Origin: Nageia nagi
Lineage: Eukaryota > Pinophyta
NCBI GenBank assembly: GCA_050084985.1
Contig: JBITNC010000001.1
Span: forward strand, 27,776,001 to 27,840,000
Length of the DNA stretch: 64,000 nucleotides
Direction of reading: 5' to 3'
Part shown: positions 21,162 through 33,525 of the stretch, piece after piece
Layout of the letters: the number at the start of each line of letters is the position of its first letter
Numbering within the stretch: position 1 is the first letter of the stretch
Translations under genes and position numbers: made by a program
Notes under the pieces: generated by a model
The model's database searches: none
The model's input: only the letters and a program-made list of their open reading frames with translations
What the model was told of the DNA's origin: nothing

Positions 21162-23476
21162 TTATGTCAAAAAGAGCTCAAGGAATAACTTTCTATATCT
21201 GGGGAGTTTTTTCATCCAAATACACTTTACAGAGGTAGGGACAAAAAGAGGCACTTTTGTACTAGTCATCCCCATGCTACTGGTGCTATAAGAGCCAGAA
21301 TGGATGCTGCTGGTGTCATGTCTTTTGATTACATTCATGTTCCTCTTTGGATCAAGATGCCTATATGCACAAGTGTTAGCCAAAAAAGAATGTAAATTAT
21401 GAGAAATACTTACTATATCGATGTACCCTTGAGATTGTGAAGATGGTAGGAGATTATTGAATACCCCTAGCTATGCATTATCCAAATGTATAGGTCCTAT
21501 TTGTGCAGCCAATTTTTGATGCATCCTAATTGTTCCATTATCAATGAAATCCTATATAAAGTTATGAAGTGTCCTACAATCTCGGGTTAAATGACCAAGT
21601 ACCCTATGGTATTTGCAAAATTCCTCATAGTGAAAATTTTTAGGCACACAATTAGTAAACTTAGGTTCAACAATAGGAGGCAATTCGATCAGTTCCTCAT
21701 CTAATAATACATTCAAAATATTATCAATAGTATCATTCAAAGGAGTATATTGGCAAGTATGTTTGGGTGGAGTACTACCTCATTTTGTGCAAGAAACATG
21801 ATTTGCTTCAACCATGGTTTGATCTTTAGTAATAGGTTTTGTAGGTGAAGTATGCTCAAAATGTTTCATAGCACTCAACTTTTTAATGTATGGTTCATTT
21901 TTTGTAACAATGTCAATCATATCTCCTAAAGACATATCATGATTAGAGTTGAAAAATAGCTTATATATACTTAAGAGACCATACACAAAAATATGCTTGA
22001 GTTCATGTTCGTCCATGGTGAGTTTATTAGCAGTTTGTTTCCATATCTTTACAAAATCCTTTATTGATTGGTCAGGGAGTTGTTTAATTTTACACAAGTC
22101 TTTAAAATAAACCTTTTTAGTAATGTTATAACTATAATTGTGTAAAAATATGTGAATCAAATCCTCATACATATCAATGCTACTTTTGAAAAGTCCAAAA
22201 TACCATTTTAGAGCCTGATCCTTCAAACTATAAGAAAACAACTTAGCCAACAAATCTTTATCATGCATATATTCAATAGCTTCTTCATGAAATTTACAAA
22301 CATGCATTATAGGATCCTGCATACCATCAAACTTAGTAAATTTAACACTCTTTTTCCCAAGGATTATTTTGGAAAGAATTCTAGTAGTGAGGGGTATTTT
22401 TAAACATGATTGGAAATCATTCTCATTATTCACCATGTTGTTACACCCTACATTGGTCTTTGGTGATGGTGGTGGGGAAGGAGAAGGTTATTGTGCATTG
22501 TGTGGTGTTTGAAGTGGAATATGTTTCAAAACAACAAAATCATAGTATGATTAATCCTATCTTTCTCAAGTTCATGCAATACTCCTACCAAGATTTCCAA
22601 TTGTTCATATGGAGGTTATTTATACCAATTAATATTTTCTTGGATATACATAATGATACCTACATTGATATCATTCTCCTCAAGAGTCCAAGTTGGTTGT
22701 AGCTTAAAGAATTCTTTAATAACTTCAATAAGTTGCTACTTAATGAGATTTTTAATTTCATTATTAGGTAAAAGAACTTGGCCCTTACCTTTCTTCTCTT
22801 GATCGAAGTAATGTGCATTAAGGATTAAATTGTTGTAAGATTATTCATCCTCATCCTCAAGTTTTGACTGTTCATCATTTTCAAAAACATCATCCTCATG
22901 CAGTGGTTGTTCCAACTCAACATCAAGCTCTGGTTTGGAATATACTTTATTAGGATCTACTCTACCTGTGTCATGGTGATAGTTGATCACATTACCCTTA
23001 CCGTGCATTTCATGCATAAGCTAGGGATGTTTCAATGATTGCTCATAATGGAACAAGCTATCTTTGGATTTTGCAATTTCCAATTAGTTAGGAAGCAAAT
23101 TTACATTTGTAATAAGTTCCACCATAATAGAAGAATTATTACAAATAAAAAATTATAGCCTTTCCTTATCAGATAACACTTGTTGAATGGACCGAGCATT
23201 ATAAGGAATCCTATCAAGATTGGGGAGCTCATCATTAGAAGGTTTCGGATGAGGAACCAAATCATCTAAGTTACTAGGATCAAGAATAGCATAATGATTA
23301 AGAGTCTCTCCAATAATGGACATTCGTTTACTAGAATCTGAAGATGCAAAATCCCATATGGTCCTAGGAGGAGGGATTTGAATAGATAACTTAGGATTAA
23401 TTCGAAGACTTATCCTAACCTCTAAAAATTGTACTTTGGATTTGGATTCTATAGGGTTATTTGGGTTAATATCCAT
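21162..23476 (-). pseudogene. Gypsy-C gag pseudogene
   Basis: A long Gag read on the minus strand from an ATG at 23476 (MDINPNNPIESKSKV). The N-terminal part keeps one frame with several stops to about 22470, including an acidic stretch (LEDEDE) and a His/Pro-rich segment. The frame then shifts, and the Gag core follows from 22436: VKFTKFDGMQDPIMHV, LAKLFSYSLKDQALKWYFGL, SIKDFVKIWKQTANKL, ELKHIFVYGLLSIYKLFFN. A Cys-His knuckle of the CX3HX4HX4C type (CKYHRVLGHLTRDC) is at about 21620-21580, as seen in Tat-like elements. After the core only three TGA/TAG codons (near 21777, 21549, 21465) break the frame before it ends at 21162. Gag packages the element RNA. This copy cannot make it intact. Confidence 0.85.
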
Positions 23477-23627
23477 ATTTGGGATATAAGCATAATAAGC
23501 CCTAGTTTTATCTTATTCTTTGGCTACTATTTGGAGCACTTTCTTTGTGGAGAGAAAACGTAGCGAAAATAGATTCATGACTTTACAAAAGAATTTTGTC
23601 ATAGAGAAAGACCTAGGTGTGTAAGAA

Positions 23628-23641
23628 TGTTGGGTTCACCA
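23628..23641 (-). promoter_or_regulatory. Primer binding site of Gypsy-C
   Basis: TGGTGAACCCAACA on the minus strand, 2 bp inside the 5' LTR and starting with the TGG that pairs with a tRNA CCA end. I cannot assign the tRNA. Gypsy-D has a near-identical sequence in the same position (28199-28211). Confidence 0.6.
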
Positions 23642-23643
23642 AA

Positions 23644-24318
23644 TGTAAACCCTAAATAATGTGATGGTGTAATTAATTAGGGGAATTAACACATGCACTA
23701 TTTGGTCTATTAGTTAGTTGACATAAAGTAGGAATATTACAACGAATGATTAAGCATATAAGTTTATTTCATTAATATGCATATTCAATTGATCAAGGAA
23801 AGGTATACATCAAGAATAAATAATATCATATACACTAGTACGACATCGATGGCCTAGTAATAGTACACCATCGGCATCATTTGAATGATCAAATTAAAGA
23901 TGTAATGAAAGATGAAATGATAATCAAATAAATGGTTTATTAATATAATGAAAGTATGATAATTATTGAGATAAGAGATTCGCTTCTTATAGATAAGAAG
24001 ACCTTGCAAAGGTATGCTTTGCAAATGATGTTCGAGTTCTTGATTCTCTATTCGATCTTAGTAGCCTTGAGTCTTTTGTAATCTTCCACTTGTCTAATAT
24101 CCTCTTGATGATAATCCCATCCTTCTTCTTTGTATGTCTTTAATGCCTTTATATAGGGATGCTTCTATTATAGGATTTGACCCCTTGTATAATCCATAAG
24201 GATCAAATATATGGCCCACATCTCTTTTATTCATTTTAAATCCTTTTTTAAATAATACATTGTAAAGGGATTAAAATGATTCATTAAATATATAAAGGTT
24301 CATTTTGAGGCATCTACA
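23644..24318 (-). repeat. 5' LTR of Gypsy-C
   Basis: 675 bp, TGTAAACCC...GGCATCTACA on the plus strand (minus strand TGTAGATGCC...GGGTTTACA). It has a TATA-like CCCTATATAAAGGC on the minus strand at about 24145-24158. Pairs with 15879-16561. Confidence 0.9.
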
Positions 24319-27300
24319 ATTCCTTTGCTCCTCCACCTTATTTTCCAATCATTGATCATCTCCTTGTCATTTGTCACATTAGTGGAGGATTGGAGGGAAC
24401 TTAAGATTTAAAAACATTCAAAAATTGGAGGGAATCTAAAGACCAATATCCTATAAAATTTTGTAGCATTTTTATGTTGTAATATTTTTGCAAGACATGG
24501 CTATGGAGGATGGGACACGAGAGAATGATGCATGCACTATACAAGTGATGGGGTCCATAATGCAAAGAAGATGGACGACATAATGGTAGGGGATTTGCAT
24601 GAGCAACTTGATAAATGATTTTTCTATTTGTATTTGATACATTTGGAGACTTCATAGAATAGTATTAGGTTTCATAAAATGATAGTTTAAGATAGGGTGG
24701 CATTAAGGTTGGATGTGAAGCAAACTTGGGATAATATAAAATTTCATTTGTTCCATCAAATAAAGGAAACTAGGTGCATTTTTACCCAATAAAATATTAC
24801 TAAACAGATCATGGGGATAAAAGAAAAGCATATTAACAAAATACTATAGCCCAAAAAAGGATTCCAAATCATCACCCAAGCCAATGTAAATTTATAAGCG
24901 AAAGCATTCCAAAGAGAAACTTACCTCTAGCTTTCAATATTGAATACTTTTAAGGAGAATACACCTATGACCTTTCCCCATAATAAGTTAAGCATTGGGA
25001 ATGCTATGGAGGATTCCCAAAGACAAGATAATGTATTATACTCCCATGGGATCCTAATTTTCGCAAAACTTAGAAGAAGATTCCTAAATTGATTTTGGTA
25101 ATTTTCCGAAAGTATGCAAAGGCTTGTAGACTTCAGCTTTTAACTTCTACGCGTAATGCAATATTTTCTCAACCTTAAGTGAACCTTCCTTTTTTGACCC
25201 CCAATATTCAAAATTAAAGGAAGAGCATGGTTTTGCAAAACTCCCTTCAAATATGGAAAGAAAAGGATGAAATGGTGATCCAAAATAGAGTTTGAACATC
25301 CATTAAATATTAACTCTATTTATCAAAAAGAAATTAATATATGTATTTAAAACCTTAAGTCCTCAATGGAATCCGTAAAATGAAAATTATGTTCTTACAA
25401 CATGTTAACTGATTTTTTATTAAATACTTTATTAAGTAAAAAATAAATGTTGACAATCAACCCATTATTATTAAGTAAATAATCAATAAAAATGATGATC
25501 AACCAGTTGTTATTTGTGATGTCATGGGATAGATTGTCAATCAAGATAATAGCTATGCGAGCAAAGTAGGTTTCATGAGAACAAATGACATTAGCAGGTG
25601 TTAATGGGTCCCATGGGCACTGGCCAAATGAAGCACGAAAGAAACATTAATGCTGTTAAAAATCAAATGTGGTCAACTACAACATAAAAGCAAGTTAACT
25701 TTTGCCAAAACTATTTCATGGTATGCATATTCTCTAATAAATTCTTAGCCATTGATTTGAAAATGGGCTTCAAAAGCTCAAATGGGATGCCCATGGCATA
25801 AATATTTTGAAGTGTTTAGTGTTTAATGTCATAATATTATTAATGATACATTATGTTTTTAATAATAACCATGAATATTTATTTATTATATATCCATTTG
25901 GTTAATAGCATTTGCAATATTCATTATCATTATCTAAAGAGGAAGTTTTCCTAAGGATATTATATTCTCTTGGTGGTGGATATTAGATTTTTTTATGTAA
26001 GTAACTGGTTCGTAATATTTTTCAATGATTATTAAAATATTGTAAAAATTCTTTATTTATTTCTCTCGAGACTGATTGTTTATGTGCTAACTACCATGTT
26101 TATTGTGTGTTTGATTTAACTTTATGTTTTGTATTCCATTTATTTATGAAGATGAATATGGCATTATTATGGTATTTGTTGGGTTTTAGCCTTATGGATT
26201 ATGCATGAAAATAATTTCAAACAACATAAATAAAACATGTAGACAAAAAAATACCAAAACTTGATGAAGTTCACTCAACAATGAATTGAGATATGTCCCT
26301 AGAGAAGCACCATAAAAGTAATTCCATTATCTTGGAAATTACACAATACATGGAAGAAGAACCAAACAATGGTTCTTGATACAAACAACCTCTATCCATT
26401 TCCACTTCTCACACATGTGGTCTCTCCCATCCATATCAACATGCAATCTCCATCAAAGCTTTATTGTTGTGCTATAGTTCAGAGAGACTAATCTGCCATA
26501 TTGCATCTTTATAAACTCCTCCAAGCACCTCCTTTCACTTCCACTACATAATTACATTAAGCTTACAAAAGAGTTACATCATTTCGAATGCCTCTTAGAT
26601 ATTTTCCAAGGCATTACCACCATCTTATTTTTCATTTTGATATTCCTAGAGCTCTACCTTCCAATATTACATTTCACTACTAGGAAAAGGCCAATTTGCA
26701 TCTTTTTTTGCATCTTCAAAAATGAAAATTGAAAACTAATGCTACTTTTCATTCTAATACATCTTTATGCATTAATTCTTTTTTTAATTTTTCACTATTT
26801 TTATATGCAAAAAAGCACCTTGATTTCGACGCAATTTTAGAGACCAAATGACACAAATTTAGATGGAAGTTTTACATCAAAATGTAATAGTAAATTTGAG
26901 GATGGAAATTGTCCAAGGCATTAATACCCAAGTTATGACACCATTTTGCATCAAAAAAACTTAAACAAGTAAAAAAAATATTTTTAGGGTATCTTTACTG
27001 TAAAATCCAACTACCTGACATTCATCTTTCTAAAATGCCTCCAAGTTTCTTGATTCAAATTTTATATTTAATTTTAAATGTGATAGATCCATAGATCAAT
27101 TTTTTTCCACTTAAAGAAATCCATGTCTTTCTGTATGTACCAATGTAGACCACTTCAAAATTTAAAAATAAAATACTTCTCAAAGTGTGTGTTAACACCT
27201 AAAAAGAAATTTTAATTTAATTAATATACCCTTTTAGGTATTGAAAATGATTTATTTATTTAATTAAATACATGTTTTTATCATTATGCACTCTCATATA

Positions 27301-27321
27301 CCTTTATATTTTATGATAACA
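24319..27321. other. Intergenic, no gene recognised
   Basis: AT-rich. A CACTA-transposon-like terminus CACTACTAGGAAAAGGCC begins at 26675 with TTTGCATC-type phrases inside it, but no opposite end was found. The TGTTGGGTTTTAGCC near 26176 could be an LTR start; unpaired. Confidence 0.35.
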
Positions 27322-27932
27322 GGTTGGTATGACATCACAATAAGCCTAAGGAGGAGCCTTAGCACTAGACATGTTACTTATAAAGATGGAGTGGTTGTGC
27401 ATAAGCAATTATGACATGATCCTAAATCCTTGATAGGTGGTAATTACTTGTGTCATTCTTGATCGATATTTCTTAACACCACTTATTGTATCTAGATTTT
27501 GTTATACATTGAGCTCTAAATTTTTATGATCCTTTACATCCATTTGTATGCGATATTTTGAGCTTCAAAGGAATGATGATGACATTGAGTGAAAGGATGA
27601 GGTAAATTGGAATAGTAATCGAGCAGCACTACTGGGATCATGTCATATCATTATTGCTTATGCATAACCCCTCCATCTTTATAAGTAACATATCTAGTGC
27701 TACGACTCCTCCTTAAGCTTATTATGATGTCATACCGACCTTGTGTCATCCTTGATCGATATTTCTTAATGCCACTTGTCATATCTGGATTTTGTTATAC
27801 ACTAAGTTCTACATTCCTATGATCCTTTACATCCATTTGTATGTGATATTTCAAGCTTCAAAGGAATGATGATGACATCGAGTGAAAGGATGAGGTAATT
27901 TGGAATAGTAATCGAGTAGCACCATTGGGATC
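27322..27932. repeat. A-B-A'-B compound repeat (inverted plus direct)
   Basis: A (27322-27422) recurs as its reverse complement A' (27635-27740) at about 90% identity. B (27448-27639) recurs directly as B2 (27741-27932), also about 90%. The A-A' pair could fold into a ~100-bp stem with B1 as loop. No coding frame is supported. Confidence 0.85.
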
Positions 27933-28198
27933 CTAACATAGATGTTGGGTTGAGGTCAAATTTATGGCTCCATTCTTCAAAGAAGCTCATCATTTGTATT
28001 CTTTCAATCAAATATTAGCTTCAATATTCATGATAGGTAAGGTATAGGTTTATATTTTCATAAATCCAATTTGATAGGTCAAGGTCAATTAGATAATTTT
28101 CATCTTTCATGTACTCATTTATTATTATTTCATGGTTAATTGATTAAATTGAATATACTATAAATAATTCTAATAATTATTATTTTAGTTATAATAAT
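27933..28198. other. Probable decayed 5' LTR end of Gypsy-D
   Basis: AT-rich, directly left of the Gypsy-D PBS. The last 20 bp resemble the end of the Gypsy-C LTR (ATTATTTAG motif). No start boundary can be set. Confidence 0.3.
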
Positions 28199-28211
28199 TG
28201 GTGAAACTAAC
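28199..28211 (+). promoter_or_regulatory. PBS-like site of Gypsy-D
   Basis: TGGTGAAACTAAC matches the Gypsy-C PBS TGGTGAACCCAAC at 11 of 13 positions and lies about 90 bp before the gag start. Confidence 0.5.
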
Positions 28212-28296
28212 TTCTTTTCGACTCATTGCTTTATCCTTCACTGAAACCCTAGAGTTTTTTAGATAGGACTAATATCAAATTTCAAGTGTTTCATAT

Positions 28297-30483
28297 ATGG
28301 ATATACCCATTGCATCATATCAATTTCCATTTGAACAACCTAAAAATACTAGGGTATGAAAATAATATGCAAATTCACTAAGAAGGCAAAGTGAGAAAGT
28401 ACAAAGACTACATCTCCATGAAGAATATGCTAGTGCTCTAGAGAACTATACACACGTAGCTGATGAAGACATAAAAAATGATCACTAAAGAGATGAATAA
28501 CTCCTATCCAATGCACTAGAGGTACTCACCAAAATATTATCTATTCCCCAAGGTAGGAAATTGTTAGCTACAAAAGAGTGTCTCTCATTCCTTTTTCCAA
28601 CTTTGTAATAGTAAATACTAAAGTTAAACATCTTTTAGGGTCTATCTTAGACACCAATCTTGAATATATCAACTAAAAATAAATGATACAACAAACTTAA
28701 CATGATATGACCTTAACTCCTTGTAGATAAGCATAAAAATATTTCAAGCCATCACAAGTTGCTTCGTTGTAGTTTTTCTTGACTAACATTATTTCTAAAC
28801 CTTCAGTCAAAAATTAGTCATCTGATAACCAAGAAAAACCCAATGACATTGTTGAGCCTAGTGCTACCACTCCATTTCTTAAATCAAATTCTCTCTAAGA
28901 ACCGAGGGCTTCCATAGAATATCTTATCATTCAATAAGTATTACTATAGTATGATGAAGAACTAGAAGATAACATCGATGAAGAAGATTTGATGGATATT
29001 TTAGAGCATGATCTTCCTAATAGACCAGTCATCCCTAATGTTTGGATGGATGAGCCAGATCCAACAATAGCATATGGTATGAGATAAAGACCCATATGGT
29101 TAAATGAAGAATTTATAAATTAAAAAAAAAAGAATTGAGTTTCCTAAAGCTCGACACGAATTTCAAAGCTACATCACAGAATGTAAAATAGCGATGGTCA
29201 ACAATTTGGTAAGAACCCTAGAAAAGAGAAGGTTTGATGGTTTGGTCTGTTTACAGGATTAGCAAAATATAAGAATCAAGATACTAGCAAACCATGATGG
29301 AAAATGCATTCAAATTATGTAATTCAAAAGATTATGTAGTTAAAGCAATAAAAAGAATCTATCGTAGCTTATGTCAACAAATTTGCATGTACAATTTCAA
29401 GAGGTAGTGAGAATCTCTTTTATTATTGCATCCATAAGAAATGGTATGAAAAAAAAAAAAGTAAACTTCACAATATTTTATGGTCATTTCAATCCTAGAA
29501 TACATTTGCAAAGGTGTCACTTAGAAGTTATTTCATTTGAGAATAATGATGATTTGTTGGCTAAATTGTTTCCCATTAATTTGAAATTGAAATCATTCTT
29601 GTGGTTTACTAATTTTTCTAATGACAGTATTACATGTTTTGATGATATTGTTAAGGCATTTGTGGCTCGTTATAACCTGTTTGTAACCCAAAAATCATCT
29701 CCCTTAGACATCTATACCCTAAAATAAAAACAATGTTAACTTGTTAGTGATTTTAATATTGAGTGGTCCAAATTAGCTAACCAAGTCCAAATCCCTACTA
29801 AAGAAAAGTAACATGTTCTTTTATGAGCATTGTTACCAACCTTTAGAAATGACTTTTCTAATTTTCAGAATTATTTTTATGATAATCTAATAGATGAGAT
29901 GATTAATAAAGAATCCTATCATAAGGCCTTTAATGAACATTTAGCCCACATGAAGCAAACAACGATCCTCAAGTCTATTTTTCCTAACAAGCCTAAGAAG
30001 GCCCAACACCAACACAAACTTGAAACAAAAATGATAGCTAGAGTCAACCACAATGATATAGAAGTTTGGGAATATAAGAGGTCACAAAGGCACTATACCA
30101 AATTCCATGAGGACATCAATGAAGTCTTACATGCTTTAGTAGCCATGAATCTGGTCCATTATTTGCTAATAAAGGATCCCCCTTGAATTAAACATCCATG
30201 GTATCAAGGATACCTCTTTTGTAACTTCCATAGAAGAGTTGATCATTCCACAAAATAATGTTATCATTTGAAGAATATAATCCATGATTTGCATTATAAA
30301 AGTAAATTTAAATTTGATCATGAAGTTTCATATGATGTTTTACAGCACTATAGGGCCAAAGTAGTACAAAATAGACCTGTACATCCATAAAATCAAAGAT
30401 TAAGGATCTTCAATAATTGTTTCCCTAATTCAAGAAGTAAAAACTTGAAGATGATGGAAAATGATTACATACAAATGATATGA
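28297..30483 (+). pseudogene. Gypsy-D gag pseudogene
   Basis: A Gag frame begins at ATG 28297 (MDIPIASYQFPFEQP). It has a Lys/Glu-rich, heptad-like early segment (LHLHEEYASALENYTH) and an acidic piece (DEEDLMDILEHDLPNRP near 28980). The Gag core at 29371-29727 includes VNFTIFYGHFNPRIHL, NNDDLLAKLFPINLK and DDIVKAFVARYNLF, parallel to the Gypsy-C core. The C-terminal piece runs at 29830-30186. A Cys-His knuckle CNFHRRVDHSTK.CYHLKN near 30220-30275 carries a TAA where a coding residue should be. All pieces share one frame, with several in-frame stops between them, and the fold seems otherwise uninterrupted to about 30483. It is related to Gypsy-C gag, not to Gypsy-F gag. Confidence 0.78.
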
Positions 30484-31477
30484 GTATTCCTTAAGCATTG
30501 CCATAATAGCAAGTACAATAATTATCAGTTCTATGTATGATCCTTGATGTTTATGGTATTTGGGTTGTTCCATAAATTATTTTCTTGATTTTTTGTTTGC
30601 ATGCTTATTTTTGGTCATTTCTTAAAAATATAAAATGGCTTGTTAAAAATAGGTGTCTTTTCCTCCCTATATCCTAGGTATGCTACTAGCTTCCAGCATT
30701 ACCACTCCATTCATAAATAGTTAAAAAAAAAAACCTTGTTACTAAATTTTGGGATATGTCCTTTAATCATAAAATTTTATTCATATATAGTAAAAGTCTA
30801 AAAACATCTAAAGAACGCTTTACATATTTGACACTTAAAACCTAGGTACACTAACTTCTAAACATTTTATTAGATTTTATGCCACTTTTTCTCAAAGTTA
30901 AGCCTTTCCCTTTATTTCCTTTCCTTTTTCATGCATAACTTTTCTCTTTACCCAAGTGTAGATGCTAGATTCCAGCATCGTCACTTTGTTATGGCCAATT
31001 CACATGTGATTGTATTTATATTTGTAAAAAGTGGTTATTTAATCTTTGTCAAGAATGAGTTTGTACTTTTGTAAGTGCTTGTTCATTAAGTATTTACTTA
31101 TTAAAGTTTTCTTAATTAAACATATTTATTTTATTTTATAGTAAAGAAATAAAATTGAACAAATTTAACAAAAAAGGCAAATTTTGTATATATATATATA
31201 TATATATATAATTCAAAATGTACATGGCATGTCTAACAATATAAACATGGCATGTCCAAGGATGCATCATGAGTGTGAGTCCTCATCTTAGACCTTGACC
31301 TACTCCTAGAGGTTGAGATTACTACTAATATCTGACCAAACTGAAGTAACTAATTATCCTTAGCCACAATCAAATCCTAGAGCCTCTTAAGCTCTTAATG
31401 ATGGAAAAAACATGGTATATACTACTATAGTGTCTCTACCTAAGCCTACAAACCTATGTCAAAATAAGTGTACCAAA
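30484..31477. other. Spacer between Gypsy-D gag and PMD gene
   Basis: Non-coding as far as I can see. It has two copies of a short phrase (AG)(C/A)TTCCAGCAT(T/C)(A/G)(C/T)CACT at about 30690 and 30973, and a (TA)n run at 31188-31210. Confidence 0.4.
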
Positions 31478-32762
31478 TTAGTTTACCTCTAAAAATTCAA
31501 AATAGGTAAACTTCAATATTTTAAATTTCATAAGTATACCTATATTATAAGTTGAGGGAGTAGAAGATCCTGCTATGGATGGTCTAGAGGGATCTATTGC
31601 TCGAGTAGGATATGGTGGATCACTAATGTCCATGGGCTTCTCCTCCTCCTCCTCCTCCTCCTCCCCCTGTACCTCCTTCTCATCATTGAGGCCTAATAGA
31701 AGGGTCAACACTGTGTCCCACCAATGCTTATTATATTGATTATACTAATGATGTGGGGTTAGTACTATAGGGGCATGGTCCTTAGGTGCCTCCCACTCTA
31801 CACTCCATGCTAGCACAACTAGGACTCCAGGTGGAATAATCTGATACTTGTAATATCTAACCATATTCTACCATATCCTCGAAATCATCATAACCTATGT
31901 CAAGCTAAACTGATGAAGCACTTTATCAAGATGATAGAACTCCATCACCCACCTATGTTCCTAAATATAATAAGGAGTCATGCTCCATGATAAATCCTCA
32001 TCAAACTCCTTACAAATTGGTAGGTCAAAATAGGGATCCCAAATCACATCCTCCTCATCCAATAGGTCAAGTAGTCTCTGACACTGCTCCATCCCTCATG
32101 TTGCCCCCATCCTTTCGGTGGTATTCCATCAAAACAAATGGGGCATGTCTTCTCGAGTAACTATCAATAAATAGGTCCAGGATACGCTTATGTGCTTATA
32201 TGCCCGTGCCTATAAAATAAAAAAATGAGCCAGTATCTTACCTTCCTTCTTCAAAAACACAAAGCTATGAAGATCCCTATAGAGCATAACCAATATGATA
32301 ATGTCCATGCATATCTCTCTCCTTGAAGGAATATCCCTCACATAATTGGAATCAGTCAAGTATGGAAGCACTCATGGTTCTTATCACTACATAGAATTGT
32401 ATTGATAAGAACCATAATATATAACCTGAACCACCAAGCATTGTGTATGTCCTCTAAGGGCATGTACAATGTGTCATGAAAAGGTGCTTCCTTCTTCTAC
32501 TATTAGTAATTATGAATATCTATCAACCAATGGCAGTGCTCCTCCATCTCTACCATCAAAAGTGTAGCCCTTTGAATCAATGTTCCTTTCATGGGTACCC
32601 GCAAAATGCGATGGATGTCAAATAGGGTGATAATCATCTCACCTATCAATAAATGGAATGTGTTGGTGTCATCACACCAATGCTCCATCAAGGTATTCAA
32701 AAAGTACTTTTCATATGGGATACGAGAAATCCCCATCATGTGAGCAAGTTCGAACGAGTCTA
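31478..32762 (-). pseudogene. PMD protein pseudogene, antisense inside Gypsy-D
   Basis: Minus-strand translation gives a better-preserved PMD protein than the one in Gypsy-C. The N-terminal frame (32762-32503) reads LDSFELAHMMGISRIPYEK, LMEHWCDDTNTFHL, GEMIITLFDIHRILRVPMKG, the classic start of the domain (ALVERW...THTFHLP.GEMT.TL.DV). After stops at 32502 come KEAPFHDTLYMP and NAWWFRLYIMVLINTIL. A C-terminal part follows near 32080-31760: EEDVIWDPYFDLP, EFYHLDKVLHQF, YYKYQIIPPGV, equivalent to the family's (V/I)xWxPY...VEPHLPDRVLRQFG..Q.IP. The tail (31711-31478) has a run of Glu encoded by a CCT/AGG repeat (31640-31664) and a Pro/Ser-rich end. It runs against gag, as in Gypsy-C. The right end is cut close to the Copia-E insertion. 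Confidence 0.8.
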
Positions 32763-32861
32763 ATTATCCCCTCTCCTTAGTTGTAAGGATAAAATTTGCA
32801 ACCACATCAATAACTAGACTCTATGGCTCACACCTCATGAGGTAGGCCTAATCTTGTATCT

Positions 32862-33515
32862 TATTGGATCTTTAAAACAAGATAAACAATAATATTGATG
32901 TAGTATACAATAAACCCAAAATTCTTTTTACCCAAAAAATATTCTACTACAATAAATATAGAGACACCAGTCACATAAAATTAACACTAACATATGAAGT
33001 GGTTCCTCTCAACTTGAGAGTACATTCGTTGTAATTCCTCTATGAATTGATTAATCTCTAGTGAAAATAAAGTAGTAGTATGTCTCTTTACATCAATACC
33101 ATGTACTCAATATGGTGGTAACAATAGTTGCTTAATTTGCCTACACAACTCTTCAATATTGTACAATGCTCACAAAGATAGACTAACTATATATAAGAAT
33201 GCTCTACTAGCATTTCTCCATGATATCCATAAGTATTCTCTACTAATTTTATTCTTACAATCATTGCTCTATTTCCTCTATAGCAAAATTCTACAACTAA
33301 ATTCTTTAATAAAATTCCCAGCCCATGGTTGTCTTATATAGAGTTAGAGGCCGTAGAGAGCTGATGTATAATAATCCATGCATCCTTTTGTTCATGGATA
33401 GTCTTTCGTATTTATGGATAAGTGACATTTAATCAAACTTTGACTTGGGTAACTACAACATTGTAATAATACACAAGAACTAAATATTACCAAGTCTACA
33501 TTACACATTCCAACA
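32862..33515 (-). repeat. 3' LTR of Copia-E
   Basis: 654 bp starting TATTGGATC and ending CACATTCCAACA on the plus strand (minus TGTTGGAATGTG...). It aligns with the two pieces of the 5' LTR, for example at the blocks AATATAGAGACACCAGTCA, AACTTGAGAGTACAT and CCAGCCCATGGTTGTCTTAT. The PPT AAGAGGGAG (minus) follows at 33516-33525. Confidence 0.85.
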
Positions 33516-33525
33516 CTCCCTCTTA

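Larger units (their letters stand above)
15879..24318 (-). mobile_element. Gypsy-C: LTR retrotransposon with sense gag and antisense PMD gene
   Basis: An 8.4-kb element bounded by direct repeats of 683 and 675 bp. Flanking 5-mers are ATTCA (15874-15878) and ATTCC (24319-24323), a 4/5 target duplication. Minus-strand order: 5' LTR, PBS, gag, about 0.55 kb, antisense PMD gene remnant, about 0.9 kb, ~192-bp tandem repeat, PPT, 3' LTR. No protease, RT or integrase was recognised, so the copy is non-autonomous or internally deleted. Gag type, the extra antisense gene and the tandem repeats before the 3' LTR fit the Tat-type branch of Ty3/gypsy, which is known for extra ORFs and variable 3' repeats; that placement is inference. 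Gypsy-D shares the layout. Confidence 0.85.
28199..32861 (+). mobile_element. Gypsy-D: gag plus antisense PMD gene, interrupted by Copia-E
   Basis: The order is PBS-like site, sense gag, about 0.8 kb spacer and antisense PMD gene, the same layout as Gypsy-C. Its right side is cut by the Copia-E 3' LTR at 32862. The missing 3' region probably resumes at 62259 after Copia-E, where another tandem array appears. No pol domain is seen. LTRs are too decayed, or outside the window, to define. Confidence 0.6.

Noticed and set aside
26675-26692. CACTA-transposon-like terminus CACTACTAGGAAAAGGCC
   Set aside because: No matching inverted end or 3-bp duplication found to the right; a single motif is not enough.
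27448-27932. Relation between the 192-bp B repeat and the 192-bp Gypsy-C tandem repeat
   Set aside because: Same length but no shared sequence; coincidence.
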